From Tritrichomonas musculus (lineage: Eukaryota; Parabasalia; Tritrichomonadida; Tritrichomonadidae): 64,000 bases of DNA. Made by a program: the position numbers and the translations under genes. Location of the stretch: positions 6,743,501-6,807,500 of the forward strand of contig JAPFFF010000005.1 of assembly GCA_039105265.1 (NCBI GenBank), read 5' to 3'. Shown one piece after another: positions 41,164 through 50,708 of this stretch (its first letter is position 1; the number at the start of each line of letters is the position of its first letter). A model generated the notes under the pieces. It saw only the letters and a program-made list of their open reading frames with translations. It had not been told where the DNA came from and ran no database searches.

Positions 41164-41379
41164 TTACTTACGCGATGATTTACGTTTATTGTTTGACTTT
41201 GATTTGTGACTATTGCTTGACCTTATATATGGTGTCGTTACATCATGTGTGTTAGTGTTAGCGTGATATTGTTTGGTGTTTGATCTAGGTCTAGTTATTT
41301 CATTGTACATCGTACCAGGTCCAGATACGATAACTGATTGACTTGATCGATATGCATTAGTTCTTGTGTTGAAACTCAT
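41164..41379 (-). CDS. Small basic Polinton protein (71 aa)
   Basis: MSFNTRTNAYRSSQSVIVSG, followed by an Asn/Thr-rich part and a strongly basic C-terminus (SHKSKSNNKRKSSRK). It lies 10 bp from the upstream gene and 33 bp from the downstream one, so it fits the compact minus-strand cluster. A basic tail could bind DNA inside the particle; no family recognised. Confidence 0.5.
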   Translation of the reverse strand: MSFNTRTNAYRSSQSVIVSGPGTMYNEITRPRSNTKQYHANTNTHDVTTPYIRSSNSHKSKSNNKRKSSRK

Positions 41380-41389
41380 TTATGACTCG

Positions 41390-41794
41390 TTAAACACTTC
41401 TAAATGGTACTGCGTTGTGTGTTCGCTTACGTGAGTCAGCTGCTGCTTGTGCTGATGGCGATCCACTTGGTTTCAACTCACCACGTGCAAACTGTTCACT
41501 GATTTTAACTAGCTTATCTGTGACCGACCCCTTTGGCATGTGACTGAATATATTGGCACCTGCTGTAGTGATTGCACCTAACGTTGGATTGAATGCTGTT
41601 GCAAATGGTGTGATAGCATGTAGTATATTACCAACTGCTTTAGGATTGTTCATAGCATAGTTCTTTGCACCAATCAATCCCTTCTTAGTGGCACTCCATA
41701 TGTGGTGAGCTGCATTCTTTGCAGCAATCAATCCTTGATGGACATCGCTTTTTAATCTGTTCCATCCACTGGTAATGAAATTTTTGAATCCCAT
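41390..41794 (-). CDS. Small Polinton virion-type protein, amphipathic (134 aa)
   Basis: MGFKNFITSGWNRLKSDVHQ is followed by GLIAAKNAAHHIWSATKKGL, which suggests amphipathic helices, and NPTLGAITTAGANIF gives a Gly/Ala-rich hydrophobic stretch. The C-terminus is SRKRTHNAVPFRSV. The general look (Gly/Ala-rich, amphipathic, basic, next to capsid and ATPase genes) recalls small membrane-active or core proteins of adenovirus-like viruses, but no specific similarity is established. Confidence 0.55.
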   Translation of the reverse strand: MGFKNFITSGWNRLKSDVHQGLIAAKNAAHHIWSATKKGLIGAKNYAMNNPKAVGNILHAITPFATAFNPTLGAITTAGANIFSHMPKGSVTDKLVKISEQFARGELKPSGSPSAQAAADSRKRTHNAVPFRSV

Positions 41795-41806
41795 GTTTGT
41801 AATTCG

Positions 41807-42670
41807 TTAAACTTCAAAGTGTGATTGATTGGCTGTGATATTGATTATGAATTTATCATGTTGGCCTTTATGATTGAGGTATGCTTCTGTAGTTGATTTA
41901 ATGTCAAGATTGTTAGGTGTTTGCTGTAGCATTGATGTGAAATCCTCTTTACTGAAGCCACTATAGCATATGATGTCAGTTGCTAAACGTTTAACGTTGA
42001 GATGAACGAATCGAAGTGTTTGCACTGCAATGATGCAGGTTAAGTTGTAGTGACGTGTCTTAGTAAGTAAACGACATAGTTCACTGTTGCCATTCTTAAG
42101 TAGTGGTGATCCAGCTGCATCATCAAGAACCAGCAGTGTGTTGTATGGGTATGAAGCTGTTTGATATTTAACTAGCTTATTTGCTATGTATGCAATCCTA
42201 TCTTCAATCTCACTTAACGAATGCTTGTTAATGATTCTCGCCATCTCCTCATTGGTGTCAACCATTTTTGATAACACATGTTTAACCATAGCGTAGTACT
42301 TGAGCTTGCGTTTGAGATGACGCTTGAGATATGGCAATAGATGTTCTTCTTTGATATATTCAATGGGTGTCTTAACGTTTTTGGATAGTACTTCAGCTGT
42401 CTTATCAAGTTTGCCCGACGTTGAACAGAAGATGATCTTACTATAGTATGGCTTAGCGAATAGTCGTTCAGTTATCATGATGTGTGACCATATCCAGAAT
42501 GATTTACCAGCGCCCATCTTACCGATTAAAAAGTAGATACCATTTGATGAGAATGGATACTCTTCACTTAGTGGTTTAATCAATGCCATCTCAATATCAC
42601 GTTGGTTTTTACGTAACGACTCTTGAATAAGATATTTAACTTCATTCATAACGTTTTTATGTTGACTCAT
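41807..42670 (-). CDS. Polinton packaging ATPase (FtsK/HerA, A32-like)
   Basis: The 287-residue product has a Walker A at about residue 50 (FLIGKMGAGKSFWIWSH) and a Walker B near 180 (YNTLLVLDDAAGSPLL), followed by the conserved TRHYNLTCIIAVQTLRFV segment that carries the sensor-type glutamine of the A32/FtsK-HerA class. The family pumps DNA into preformed capsids. The gene is separated by 6 bp from the integrase gene and its ATG is in ATCAAATG. Length is normal for Polinton ATPases. Confidence 0.92.
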   Translation of the reverse strand: MSQHKNVMNEVKYLIQESLRKNQRDIEMALIKPLSEEYPFSSNGIYFLIGKMGAGKSFWIWSHIMITERLFAKPYYSKIIFCSTSGKLDKTAEVLSKNVKTPIEYIKEEHLLPYLKRHLKRKLKYYAMVKHVLSKMVDTNEEMARIINKHSLSEIEDRIAYIANKLVKYQTASYPYNTLLVLDDAAGSPLLKNGNSELCRLLTKTRHYNLTCIIAVQTLRFVHLNVKRLATDIICYSGFSKEDFTSMLQQTPNNLDIKSTTEAYLNHKGQHDKFIINITANQSHFEV

Positions 42671-42676
42671 TTGATA

Positions 42677-43774
42677 TTAGATGAACTTCTTAATGTGATC
42701 TGGTATGGTCTTACGTTTAAGCCAGTACTGTCGTTCCATTGTTGAGAGCTTAGTTGGGTGACCTTCACGCATGTTCTTAGATGGGATAGTGTCTTTCATT
42801 GTTGAACCATTGCCTAGATCATATATGATATTGTATGTGCCTTTTGATTTGTTATATGATGTGATTGATTTAACCATACCACGTTTGCCATCATCAAGTG
42901 TGGTTGCTAATGGAATGTTGTTAGTTGCTTTAACGAGTTTGTAACCTGGCATTGTATTGACAGATCCATCTGTAGATCGTATCAAGAATTGGTTACCATC
43001 ATTAGAATCAACTATGTATGCAACTTTAGATAGGTTCGAACGATGTTTAACGAATGGATTTGCATCAAACACTATCCTAACTCTGTCACCTGGTTTGAAA
43101 TCATATGGATTAACTTGATGTTCCATCTCATGTATGTATGTTAACTCGTCATCTTGAGTGATATCATTGGGTGACTTGTTATGTAGTGAACCATGTGGCA
43201 TGTCATTGTATGAGTCAACTATCTGTAGTACACTTAGCTTTGGTTGATTGAATCGCATATCACGTATCGTTCTCATGAAGCGGTTGATAATACCAAGCTT
43301 GTTATGATCGTTATCAGTTGTGGTTGTGTATATGATGTTATGTTGTTGCATGAAGTCAATCACTGTGTTGGACAAATAAGCAGCATCTTCATCTGACATA
43401 ATGGCTCTGCATTGAGGTTCAACTTTGATGAACTCATTAAGTGCTCTATGTATTTCATTAGCACCCTTACCATGTATCATATAAGCATATGCTTTACGTG
43501 TGTTGATGTTGATAAGTATTAAGTAGTTAGGTTGGCCTGCTGCTTTATGATCAATGAACGTGTCCATTTGAAATGCATGTGGTAGCTTCGAATATATATG
43601 CATGAACTTAGGTCTGGGCTTACGTTGATCGTGTACAACCATTGTGTTGAGATAGTGTTTAGCTTCATCATCAGTGAAACCATAACGATTGGCTATTCGT
43701 TTGAATTTAGATATGGACTTGGTGGGGTACTTAGCATAGACTTCATCAATGGTATTGAACTTAACCCTTGACAT
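42677..43774 (-). CDS. Polinton retroviral-type integrase
   Basis: The 365-residue product has a DDE integrase (rve) core. HAFQMDTFIDHKAAGQPNYL carries the first acidic site (about residue 68), CRAIMSDEDAAYLSNTVID the second (about 125), and DHNKLGIINRFMRTIRDM is the segment of the last helix. A C-terminal SH3/chromodomain-like part begins YDFKPGDRVRIVFD. The family cuts and joins the element's ends and generates the 5-6 bp target duplication seen here. It is encoded just upstream of the packaging ATPase. The start codon is in ATCAAATG. Confidence 0.93.
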   Translation of the reverse strand: MSRVKFNTIDEVYAKYPTKSISKFKRIANRYGFTDDEAKHYLNTMVVHDQRKPRPKFMHIYSKLPHAFQMDTFIDHKAAGQPNYLILININTRKAYAYMIHGKGANEIHRALNEFIKVEPQCRAIMSDEDAAYLSNTVIDFMQQHNIIYTTTTDNDHNKLGIINRFMRTIRDMRFNQPKLSVLQIVDSYNDMPHGSLHNKSPNDITQDDELTYIHEMEHQVNPYDFKPGDRVRIVFDANPFVKHRSNLSKVAYIVDSNDGNQFLIRSTDGSVNTMPGYKLVKATNNIPLATTLDDGKRGMVKSITSYNKSKGTYNIIYDLGNGSTMKDTIPSKNMREGHPTKLSTMERQYWLKRKTIPDHIKKFI

Positions 43775-43800
43775 TTGATCAATGCAAAGTAAAAATGTTA

Positions 43801-45030
43801 TTAACTATATATTAACTTACGATTCTGCAATAGTACTACATCCATTGTAAACACAAAGAAGTCTTCAAATGCAACTGGTATATCTATTTCATTTCTATCG
43901 TAGAGTTCAATCCAGAACTTATCATCATTGTCATTCAACTTATAGTATTTGATTGGGGTGTATGCTTCATTAGTTCTTCCAATGAGGTTATGATTGGATT
44001 GAGATGCAAATGATGCTGCTACTTCACATTGTAAGTTGGTTAATATGTGTTTGAACTCTAATTCACGATGGAACTTAGTTATATGATGAATGCTATTACG
44101 ATATGGGTTGTTATCGCCAATATGAAAGTAACACGCTGTATCAAACTCAAATCTATCATTAACAGTATCATCATCGTATATATTAAGATCTAATTCACCT
44201 GGATTGAGTGCAGCATAAGGTAAAGGTTCATCATTATCATCATCCCACATATAGAATTTCTTATAGGTTGCATTATCATTATCAGCTGTCATCATGAAAT
44301 CAACATAGTATTCATCATATTCATTCTGATTTGACATAAATCTAAGTATGGTAGTATCACCTATTTCAATCTCTGTACTAACGTCACTAATAATATATTC
44401 ACCTTCATAATCGTTATTAATATGGAATGGTATATCATTTCGTAAGCACATGAGATAGTAGTTATTTTTATCTTCATCTAATTGTTCATATGCTGCTATC
44501 TTATCATCCTTAGATTGGTCTGAATAATATATATTGCTATGAAGTTTGTTATAAATGTTTTCTTCATTAATAGTATCATGTAAATCTTCAATGAAATCTT
44601 CAATATTATCATATATATCATTCATATAACGAATACTAAACACTTTACAATCTTCCCTTTCCATACGATTGACTACATCTTGAATCTGTTCATCAGTCAT
44701 ATCATCAATTTCATATCCCAAACCTTTAGCTATATCATTAAATTTATCTTGTGTGTATTTACGAATATACAATACGAAATCTAATTGCATGCACTTTCTT
44801 ATGCTGATTCTCATGTTACGTACGCCAATTATCTTCTCACCTACATCAGATGTCCTCCACTCAGGTGGGTAGTTAAAATAGATTCGATTGAAATGTTCAA
44901 TGCCATTACGAAAGTAATCTTTATGTCCATCTTCATCTTTGGTTGTTATTGCATCCGTAACAGAGTTATACACCGTTTCAATTGGTAATGGTATTGATTC
45001 ATCTGACTTTGCATCACGTCTATATGTCAT
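43801..45030 (-). CDS. Large Polinton protein of unknown function next to right terminus
   Basis: I take the ATG at 45030 (MTYRRDAKSDESIPLPIETV), in ATCAAATG; the frame is open to 45057. The 409 residues are highly acidic with many Asp/Asn (EDFIEDLHDTINEEN, WDDDNDEPLPYAALNPGEL) and alternating beta-type segments, without membrane segments or a motif I recognise. It is the first gene inside the right terminal repeat, mirroring the polymerase at the left end. A terminal-protein, replication or regulatory role is possible by position only. Confidence 0.6.
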   Translation of the reverse strand: MTYRRDAKSDESIPLPIETVYNSVTDAITTKDEDGHKDYFRNGIEHFNRIYFNYPPEWRTSDVGEKIIGVRNMRISIRKCMQLDFVLYIRKYTQDKFNDIAKGLGYEIDDMTDEQIQDVVNRMEREDCKVFSIRYMNDIYDNIEDFIEDLHDTINEENIYNKLHSNIYYSDQSKDDKIAAYEQLDEDKNNYYLMCLRNDIPFHINNDYEGEYIISDVSTEIEIGDTTILRFMSNQNEYDEYYVDFMMTADNDNATYKKFYMWDDDNDEPLPYAALNPGELDLNIYDDDTVNDRFEFDTACYFHIGDNNPYRNSIHHITKFHRELEFKHILTNLQCEVAASFASQSNHNLIGRTNEAYTPIKYYKLNDNDDKFWIELYDRNEIDIPVAFEDFFVFTMDVVLLQNRKLIYS

Positions 45031-45034
45031 TTGA
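45028..45034 (-). promoter_or_regulatory. TCAAATG start-codon motif (one of five exact copies)
   Basis: TCAA directly precedes the ATG of five minus-strand Polinton genes (ATG at 45030, 43774, 42670, 41130, 37512); CCAA or GCAA precede three more (40321, 38645, and 28311 on the plus strand). In trichomonads the core promoter is an initiator of type TCA+1, with very short leaders. The motif may therefore be an initiator fused to the start codon, giving almost leaderless mRNAs. That reading is inference. Confidence 0.5.
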
Positions 45035-45085
45035 TGTTGTTTAAACACATGTACCACATTATGTGAAGCGTTGATGTGGTGTAAT

Positions 45086-45520
45086 AAATAGGCACGCTAA
45101 AATATATGTTGATATAAATGAAAGTCAAAACACATTATGTAATGGGTTGTAAGTTTTTATCCAGTATGTAATGAAGTATTATGACACATTAAGTTAGATG
45201 ACGTGAGTTCAACGTGAGGTGATGTAGTGAGTTGGTAACATGTGTTGTGACGTGAGTTGGATGATGAGGTGTTAACATAGGTTTTGACATGAGTTCAACG
45301 TGAGTTCAACGTGAGGTGATGCGTTAAGGTGTTAACTTGGGCTTTGACGTGAGTTGAAACGTGAGTTCAACGTGAGGTGATGACATAGGTTTTGACATGA
45401 GTTGAATCGTGAGGTGATGACATAGGTTTTGACATGAGTTGAATCGTTAAGAGGGGAGGTGTTACAACTTTAAGCAGGGTGAAGTGGCGAAGCTACGAAA
45501 CCCTGCTTAGCTATACTACT
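45086..45520 (-). repeat. Polinton right terminal inverted repeat (435 bp)
   Basis: Reverse complement of the left repeat with only a few differences. It has two rather than three copies of the 37-bp unit, which accounts for nearly all of the length difference. The inner end is 55 bp from the start of the minus-strand unknown gene, so it probably supplies that gene's promoter. Confidence 0.95.
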
Positions 45521-45525
45521 TTTGA
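45521..45525. repeat. 5-bp Polinton target duplication, right (TTTGA)
   Basis: Partner of 23139-23143. Confidence 0.85.
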
Positions 45526-45636
45526 TTATCTTTGCTTTTTAAATTTAAATTGAAATATATCATTTGTATATATTCTTAATATATAATATTATTAAGAAAT
45601 AATAATGTTAATATAGATCAATTAAATTATAAATTA

Positions 45637-47494
45637 AGGGTAGGCTGACATGATCAAACTTTTTGAAAAGCATATTTTCACTGAGTTCATACAAAAATCA
45701 TTCCTTGTGGAAAATTTGCATTTATCAAAAATTAGTTAAATAATATTTAACATAAATATATATAAACAATTATAAATAAACTATTTTTTATGTATCTGAA
45801 ATATATGATGCGATATAAAGATTCATATTTTCAATCAACAAATAAAAAATTTCTGAAATTATTCTATCAAAGGAAAAATATTTAAATATTGGTGTATACG
45901 TAATATTTATAATATATAATTATTATTATATTTTTTATTTTATATATATTTAATATATATGCTTTAGTTTTACAAAATATAAATCATTTTTTGAAATAAA
46001 AGATAATTATATGATGAATTTATTTTCATTAGATATTGAAATATTTTCTTTTAGCTGGAAAATTGATATCTTCGAATACTTTGAGTGTTTTAATTATTAT
46101 ATTTCCTTTTATATTACAATAATTGATTTAAATATATAATATAAATATTTATAATAAAAAATAATTTTATAAAATGATATTCCTAAATAAAATATTCTAA
46201 ACTCTTATAACCATCATTATTTGAGAAAAGATAAAAACGATGGTTCTCAATTTAAAATCTTTTTTTGAATCACATCTAAAGGAACTTTTCAATAAATTAA
46301 TCAGAAATTATGAAAAAAAATTGGAAAATATTATTTGGGAATAATAATCATTAATATTAATAGTTGATTTAAAAAATTTAGAAAAAAATTTTTTTACATA
46401 TAGCCAAAAAAGTTTTTTTATTTTCTTAAAAAAAGTATATATTTATTACCTTCATAACTAATACATTTCAATTTTAAGTTTTTTGGAACGATTTTCTTAA
46501 TTTGGAATATTATTTATAATATTATTTTGTGAAATTAGATGGGTTTTTTGACATATTCAGTTAGATGAAAAACTTTTGAACATTTTTTTTAGGTTTTGGT
46601 CGATTTTTATTTTTTGAATTTTGGTTTTAATAGAAGGGGCGAAGCTCTTCGACCGTTAACCTTTTTCATTTTATGATAGTTATATTGCAATATTAATTAT
46701 TTATTTATAATGAATACATTTTATAAAATATATTTGAACAAATGTTATAAGCATTAATGTGTAAAAAATTCAAGATAATGCTATTTTAAATCAAAAAAAT
46801 TGAATGAAAAACTTCTTTTTGCTCAGAAAGTAAAAAACATAATTTTCTATGTGAGCTTCAATACAATGTTATAAAACGCAATAAAAATTAATAAAAATAC
46901 ATTTATTAATGTAAGATATAAAATCGTATGCCAATTTATATGGCCAATCTTTTGATATCAAAATTATTTCATAATATTTGGCTTTTTTAGAACAAATAAT
47001 ATTAAATATTTAATCAATAATCGAGATTATTTAAAATACAAAAAGAATTATCTTTAAATTTTAAGCTTATATCCAAAAAACAACGAATAAAAATTAAAAG
47101 AAAAAAATTCAATGAATTCAAAAAGTTTGGATATTTTATAAAATAATCATGAAATTTTAAAAAAATAAAACCGTTTTTATAATGGTCAATATTTACTTAC
47201 ACGATTAACAATTCAATGATTTTTATAATGGTCAATATCTTTTTTTTCACCATATAAAAATGAATACAATTTGGAAAAATAATCTTAACAGCAAATAAAT
47301 ATAATGATATAAAATTATAAAATGAATCATATTGAAAATCAGGAGCTTCGCCCCTTCTGTTTTAATATCGATCGTTAGAGGCAAATATTTTAGGTATTTG
47401 ACCTAAACTTTTTCCGAAAGAGCTCCTTTGAAATTAATATTCTATGAGTTTATTCAATATTGAAAAGGAAAAAAAAATCATGTCAGTCTACCCT
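45637..47494. mobile_element. TA-flanked MITE (AGGGTAGRCTGACATGAT family) carrying a nested insertion
   Basis: The two ends read AGGGTAGGCTGACATGAT and the complement of AGGGTAGACTGACATGAT, with TA at 45635-45636 and 47495-47496. Total length is 1,858 bp, of which 729 bp belongs to a second element inserted at 46631. It has no coding capacity. The structure fits a mariner/Tc1-type non-autonomous element. Confidence 0.75.
46631..47359. mobile_element. 729-bp inverted-repeat element nested in the MITE
   Basis: The ends are YAGAAGGGGCGAAGCTC in inverted orientation (left 46631, right ending 47359). TTTTAA lies on each side (46625-46630 and 47360-47365), a likely 6-bp target duplication, which could read as 8 bp if TA is included. 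The interior is non-coding. The superfamily is not assigned: the YAG start recalls hAT-like elements, but the target size is ambiguous. Confidence 0.65.
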
Positions 47495-47496
47495 TA

Positions 47497-47828
47497 AGGG
47501 ACCACTATCATATTTTTTTGTAAACATTTCAATATTGAGAAAACTCATAGAAAAGAAAATTCAATAGTTGTTATCTCGGAAAAAGTTTAAAACTTTAAAA
47601 TTTCACCATTCCGATCATTTTTGTAAAATTTTTACTCCTTTCAACTTTTAAATTTTTATTGAAAAAAGGGAATAGGCTTAAAAGAAGAATAGAAATAAAT
47701 GATATGTAATTTATACAATTTATATATACCAAAATATAGCAAAAATACTCAAGAAATAATTTTTTTTAAGTCAATTAATTTTGTGATAACTCATAGAATT
47801 TTTAACATAGAATTTGATAGTGGTCCCT
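47497..47828. mobile_element. 332-bp TA-flanked MITE (AGGGACCACTATCA family)
   Basis: It starts AGGGACCACTATCATATTT and ends in the complement (TGATAGTGGTCCCT), with TA at 47495-47496 and 47829-47830. The left TA is the same dinucleotide that ends the neighbouring 45637-47494 element, so the two stand back to back. A partial inverted copy is at 1338-1490. Confidence 0.78.
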
Positions 47829-50708
47829 TAAGATATTGATATTTCAAAAAATCTCAAAATTTCAATAAATGAAAAAATATAAAAAATAATTGAAAGCAAT
47901 TTTTATAAATTTAGAGAAAATTGAATAAAAAAATACTGCTTTTAATTTTTTATGATTTTTTAATAAAGGTCCAATATTCTAGGAAGAACGTAGGAAACTA
48001 TGGCGGTTAAATACGTTAAAACAAAAAACACTCTTTTTAGGTGAATATATAAAGATTTAAAAAACAATTTCACTTGTATATTAATAAGTATCTTTATAAG
48101 TAAATAATTAATTAAAAGAATTTAAATTAATTACATCACGTATCATTTTAAAGACGAAATATTAAATGAAAAGTTTACATGAAAATTCAATGCCTATCGT
48201 CAAAAAAGCATTGAAAAATAAAATAAAAAAATGAACAAAATGAAGGATTAACATCTTTTACTATCTGAATATTTTCAATTATCATTTTATTGAAAATATA
48301 TATATATAATAATGTTTCCTTTTAATGCGTAACAATTCCCAATATTCTTATTTTAGTAGTCATTTCAATTTTTTTATCACAATATTTGATGCAGTCTGAC
48401 CGATTCTATGAGATAATTCAAATTAATTGAGATATTTTTTTGAAGTCAATAATTTATATATAACTCATAAAAAAAAACAATATATAAACAATTAAACATT
48501 TGAATATAAATAAAAACATTATTTTATAATATATAATAATAATAAAGAGTACTATTAAAGCAGTATATGAAAAATCAAATTTAAATCATTCTGAAAAAAT
48601 TAATGATAATTAAATAAATTAAATAGATAAATCATTTGATGTTTATTAATAGCAAATCAGTTATTTGTTCAGTAAAAAATAATGTATTTTTTCAAAATTA
48701 AATATTCTTAAATAGAACTCAATTTCAACTCCAAAATTTTAGATTGGAAAAAAATATAGTATTATATATTAACAATCATTTATCAAAAATATTATTTATC
48801 AAGTATTTGGCGAGAAAACGAACCTCGACAAAAAAATTCGAACGATAGATTCAATTCTTTCAAAATTATTTGAGTGAAAACTCTCAATTTACTTGTTAGA
48901 CGATTAGAATTTCAATAAATTATTTTTATGCTAATTATTGAAAATTGAATATCATTGAAAGTATGTATTATTTATTATATATATTTCTTGATCAATTATA
49001 TATATACATTTAATATAAATATTAAAATAAATTATATATAAAAATAAATAATAAATTAATAAATAAATCAAATGTAATCCTTTATTATTATATTAAAATA
49101 CATAAAAATAACATTATAAGGTCAATTTATAACCATATCTCTCTTTTTATATTAATCTATTTTTATTTTGATAAAATATGAATAAATATCTTATTAAAAT
49201 AAAAATATAATTTTAATAATATATATATAATTATATGAATCTGCATTTATTTTCAAAATATTAATATTTTTATTGAATATTGGAATATATAAAAAAAAAA
49301 ATAATCGTTTTTTATCTGAAAAATTTATTTAATAATTTCAATTAATTCAAAAAATTTGGAACCTATATCTCAATTTTCATTGAATTTTGAGAGATATTCT
49401 CAAATCATATTACTAAAGTTTTTAGGTATTGCTTTTTTATCTTAGCAATAAATGAAGATATGATTTTCGATTCATATCATTTTCAAATAGGTAAAATTTG
49501 GTACGTAAAATGGTCTTTTAACACGATAAATACGTTAAAAACAAATACGTTAAAATTTGGTAACTTTTTGAAACTGAATATTTGTTTCATCTTTTGAAGA
49601 GCAAAGCTTATAAAATAACCAAATATACAAAGATAAGAGCTTGTAAGTTAAATCATACTGCTGTTTGCTTTTTCAAATTTTGAATTTTTCTTGAGATATT
49701 GCATAATCTGGATTTCATTCATTCGTGTTGATTCTTAGCTGTGTAAACTTCTTTAATAATACTACCGCTCGATAATAATACGCATTTTCATGCATAACTT
49801 ATCGAATTTCCTTTGTTTTGATGAAAAATATTTTCATTATTTTCTCATAAAAATTATTATAAACCATTGAATTTTTAGTTTTTGGGTTAATTTTGGAATT
49901 AAAAATGTTTGATAGTATCTCAAAACGTACCGTTAGAAAAATTAATATTTTATTAAATATATTAATTAAATATATCATTAATAATAAATAAATATTCCAT
50001 ATATGCAAGCAGTCGGAGGTCAAATAGTTTCCTACGTTCTAGCCTGGGCGATGAAGAAACTAAATATCAAAAAAGAAAACATTCAATTTTTTTATATAAT
50101 TCTGAAAATTAAAAATACCATTTTTTTTGACTTTTTAGAGAAATCTATTAATTATTTTATATTGTTTCCAGATCATTCATGATGTATGACATAGATAATA
50201 TCATAAAATAACAGTAATATGTATTTTAATTTATTTGAACTTGTGATATTGCATATCATGTAATAAAAAAAAAACAGTCAAGATACCATATTTTATCATA
50301 CGAATTATCGAAATAGTGGGAACCTTATATATGAAAAGAATACAAAAACATCAACTATTGGTTGATATTATTATTTTTTTCTTCAAAACAAAAAGAGATT
50401 TAGAGCATTTGCCAATTTTCGTACTATTTTCCAAAAATAAATCATATAACAAGCAAATATAAGAATATAACAAAAAAAATTGTATCATCTTTAAATCTTC
50501 ACATAATTTTTCTCTACGTCTACAATTCCATCAGATGGACGTAATTACCATTAAGAATTGTATCATAAAATCAAGAAAAGACCCGATTTAACATTCTCAC
50601 TAATAATAATAAAAAAATAAGATTAATTAACTAAAAATATATATATTTTAATCTACACGAAAAATAAAAAATAAAATAAAAATAAAATAAAAAAGATAAT
50701 TTCTTCGA
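47829..50708. other. AT-rich intergenic region with one possible inverted-repeat element
   Basis: No protein-coding similarity was found. A 17-bp sequence AGAACGTAGGAAACTAT at 47985-48001 has its exact inverted copy at 50025-50041, which could mark the ends of a 2.06-kb non-coding element, but no target duplication is evident. The phrase AAATACGTTAAAA occurs near 48018, 49523 and 49541. The last part contains the 3' flank of the TOR gene. Confidence 0.45.

Larger units (their letters stand above)
23144..45520. mobile_element. Polinton/Maverick virus-like transposon
   Basis: A 22,377-bp element bounded by long terminal inverted repeats starting AGTAGTATAGCTAAGCAGGG and by a 5-bp target duplication. 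It encodes the Polinton core set: protein-primed family B DNA polymerase, retroviral-type integrase, A32/FtsK-like packaging ATPase, a probable double-jelly-roll major capsid protein and a minor capsid candidate, plus fibre-like, HNH and unknown genes. No adenovirus-type protease was recognised. Left-half genes mostly read rightward and right-half genes leftward, converging near 36.8-37.0 kb. The two terminal repeats are almost identical and the large genes are open, so the insertion looks young and largely whole; at most one or two small genes look degraded. It appears richer in G+C than the flanking host DNA. Confidence 0.97.

Noticed and set aside
23144-45520. LTR retrotransposon or retrovirus
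   Set aside because: The ends are inverted, not direct, repeats; there is no reverse transcriptase; the integrase occurs with a family B polymerase and packaging ATPase, which defines a Polinton.
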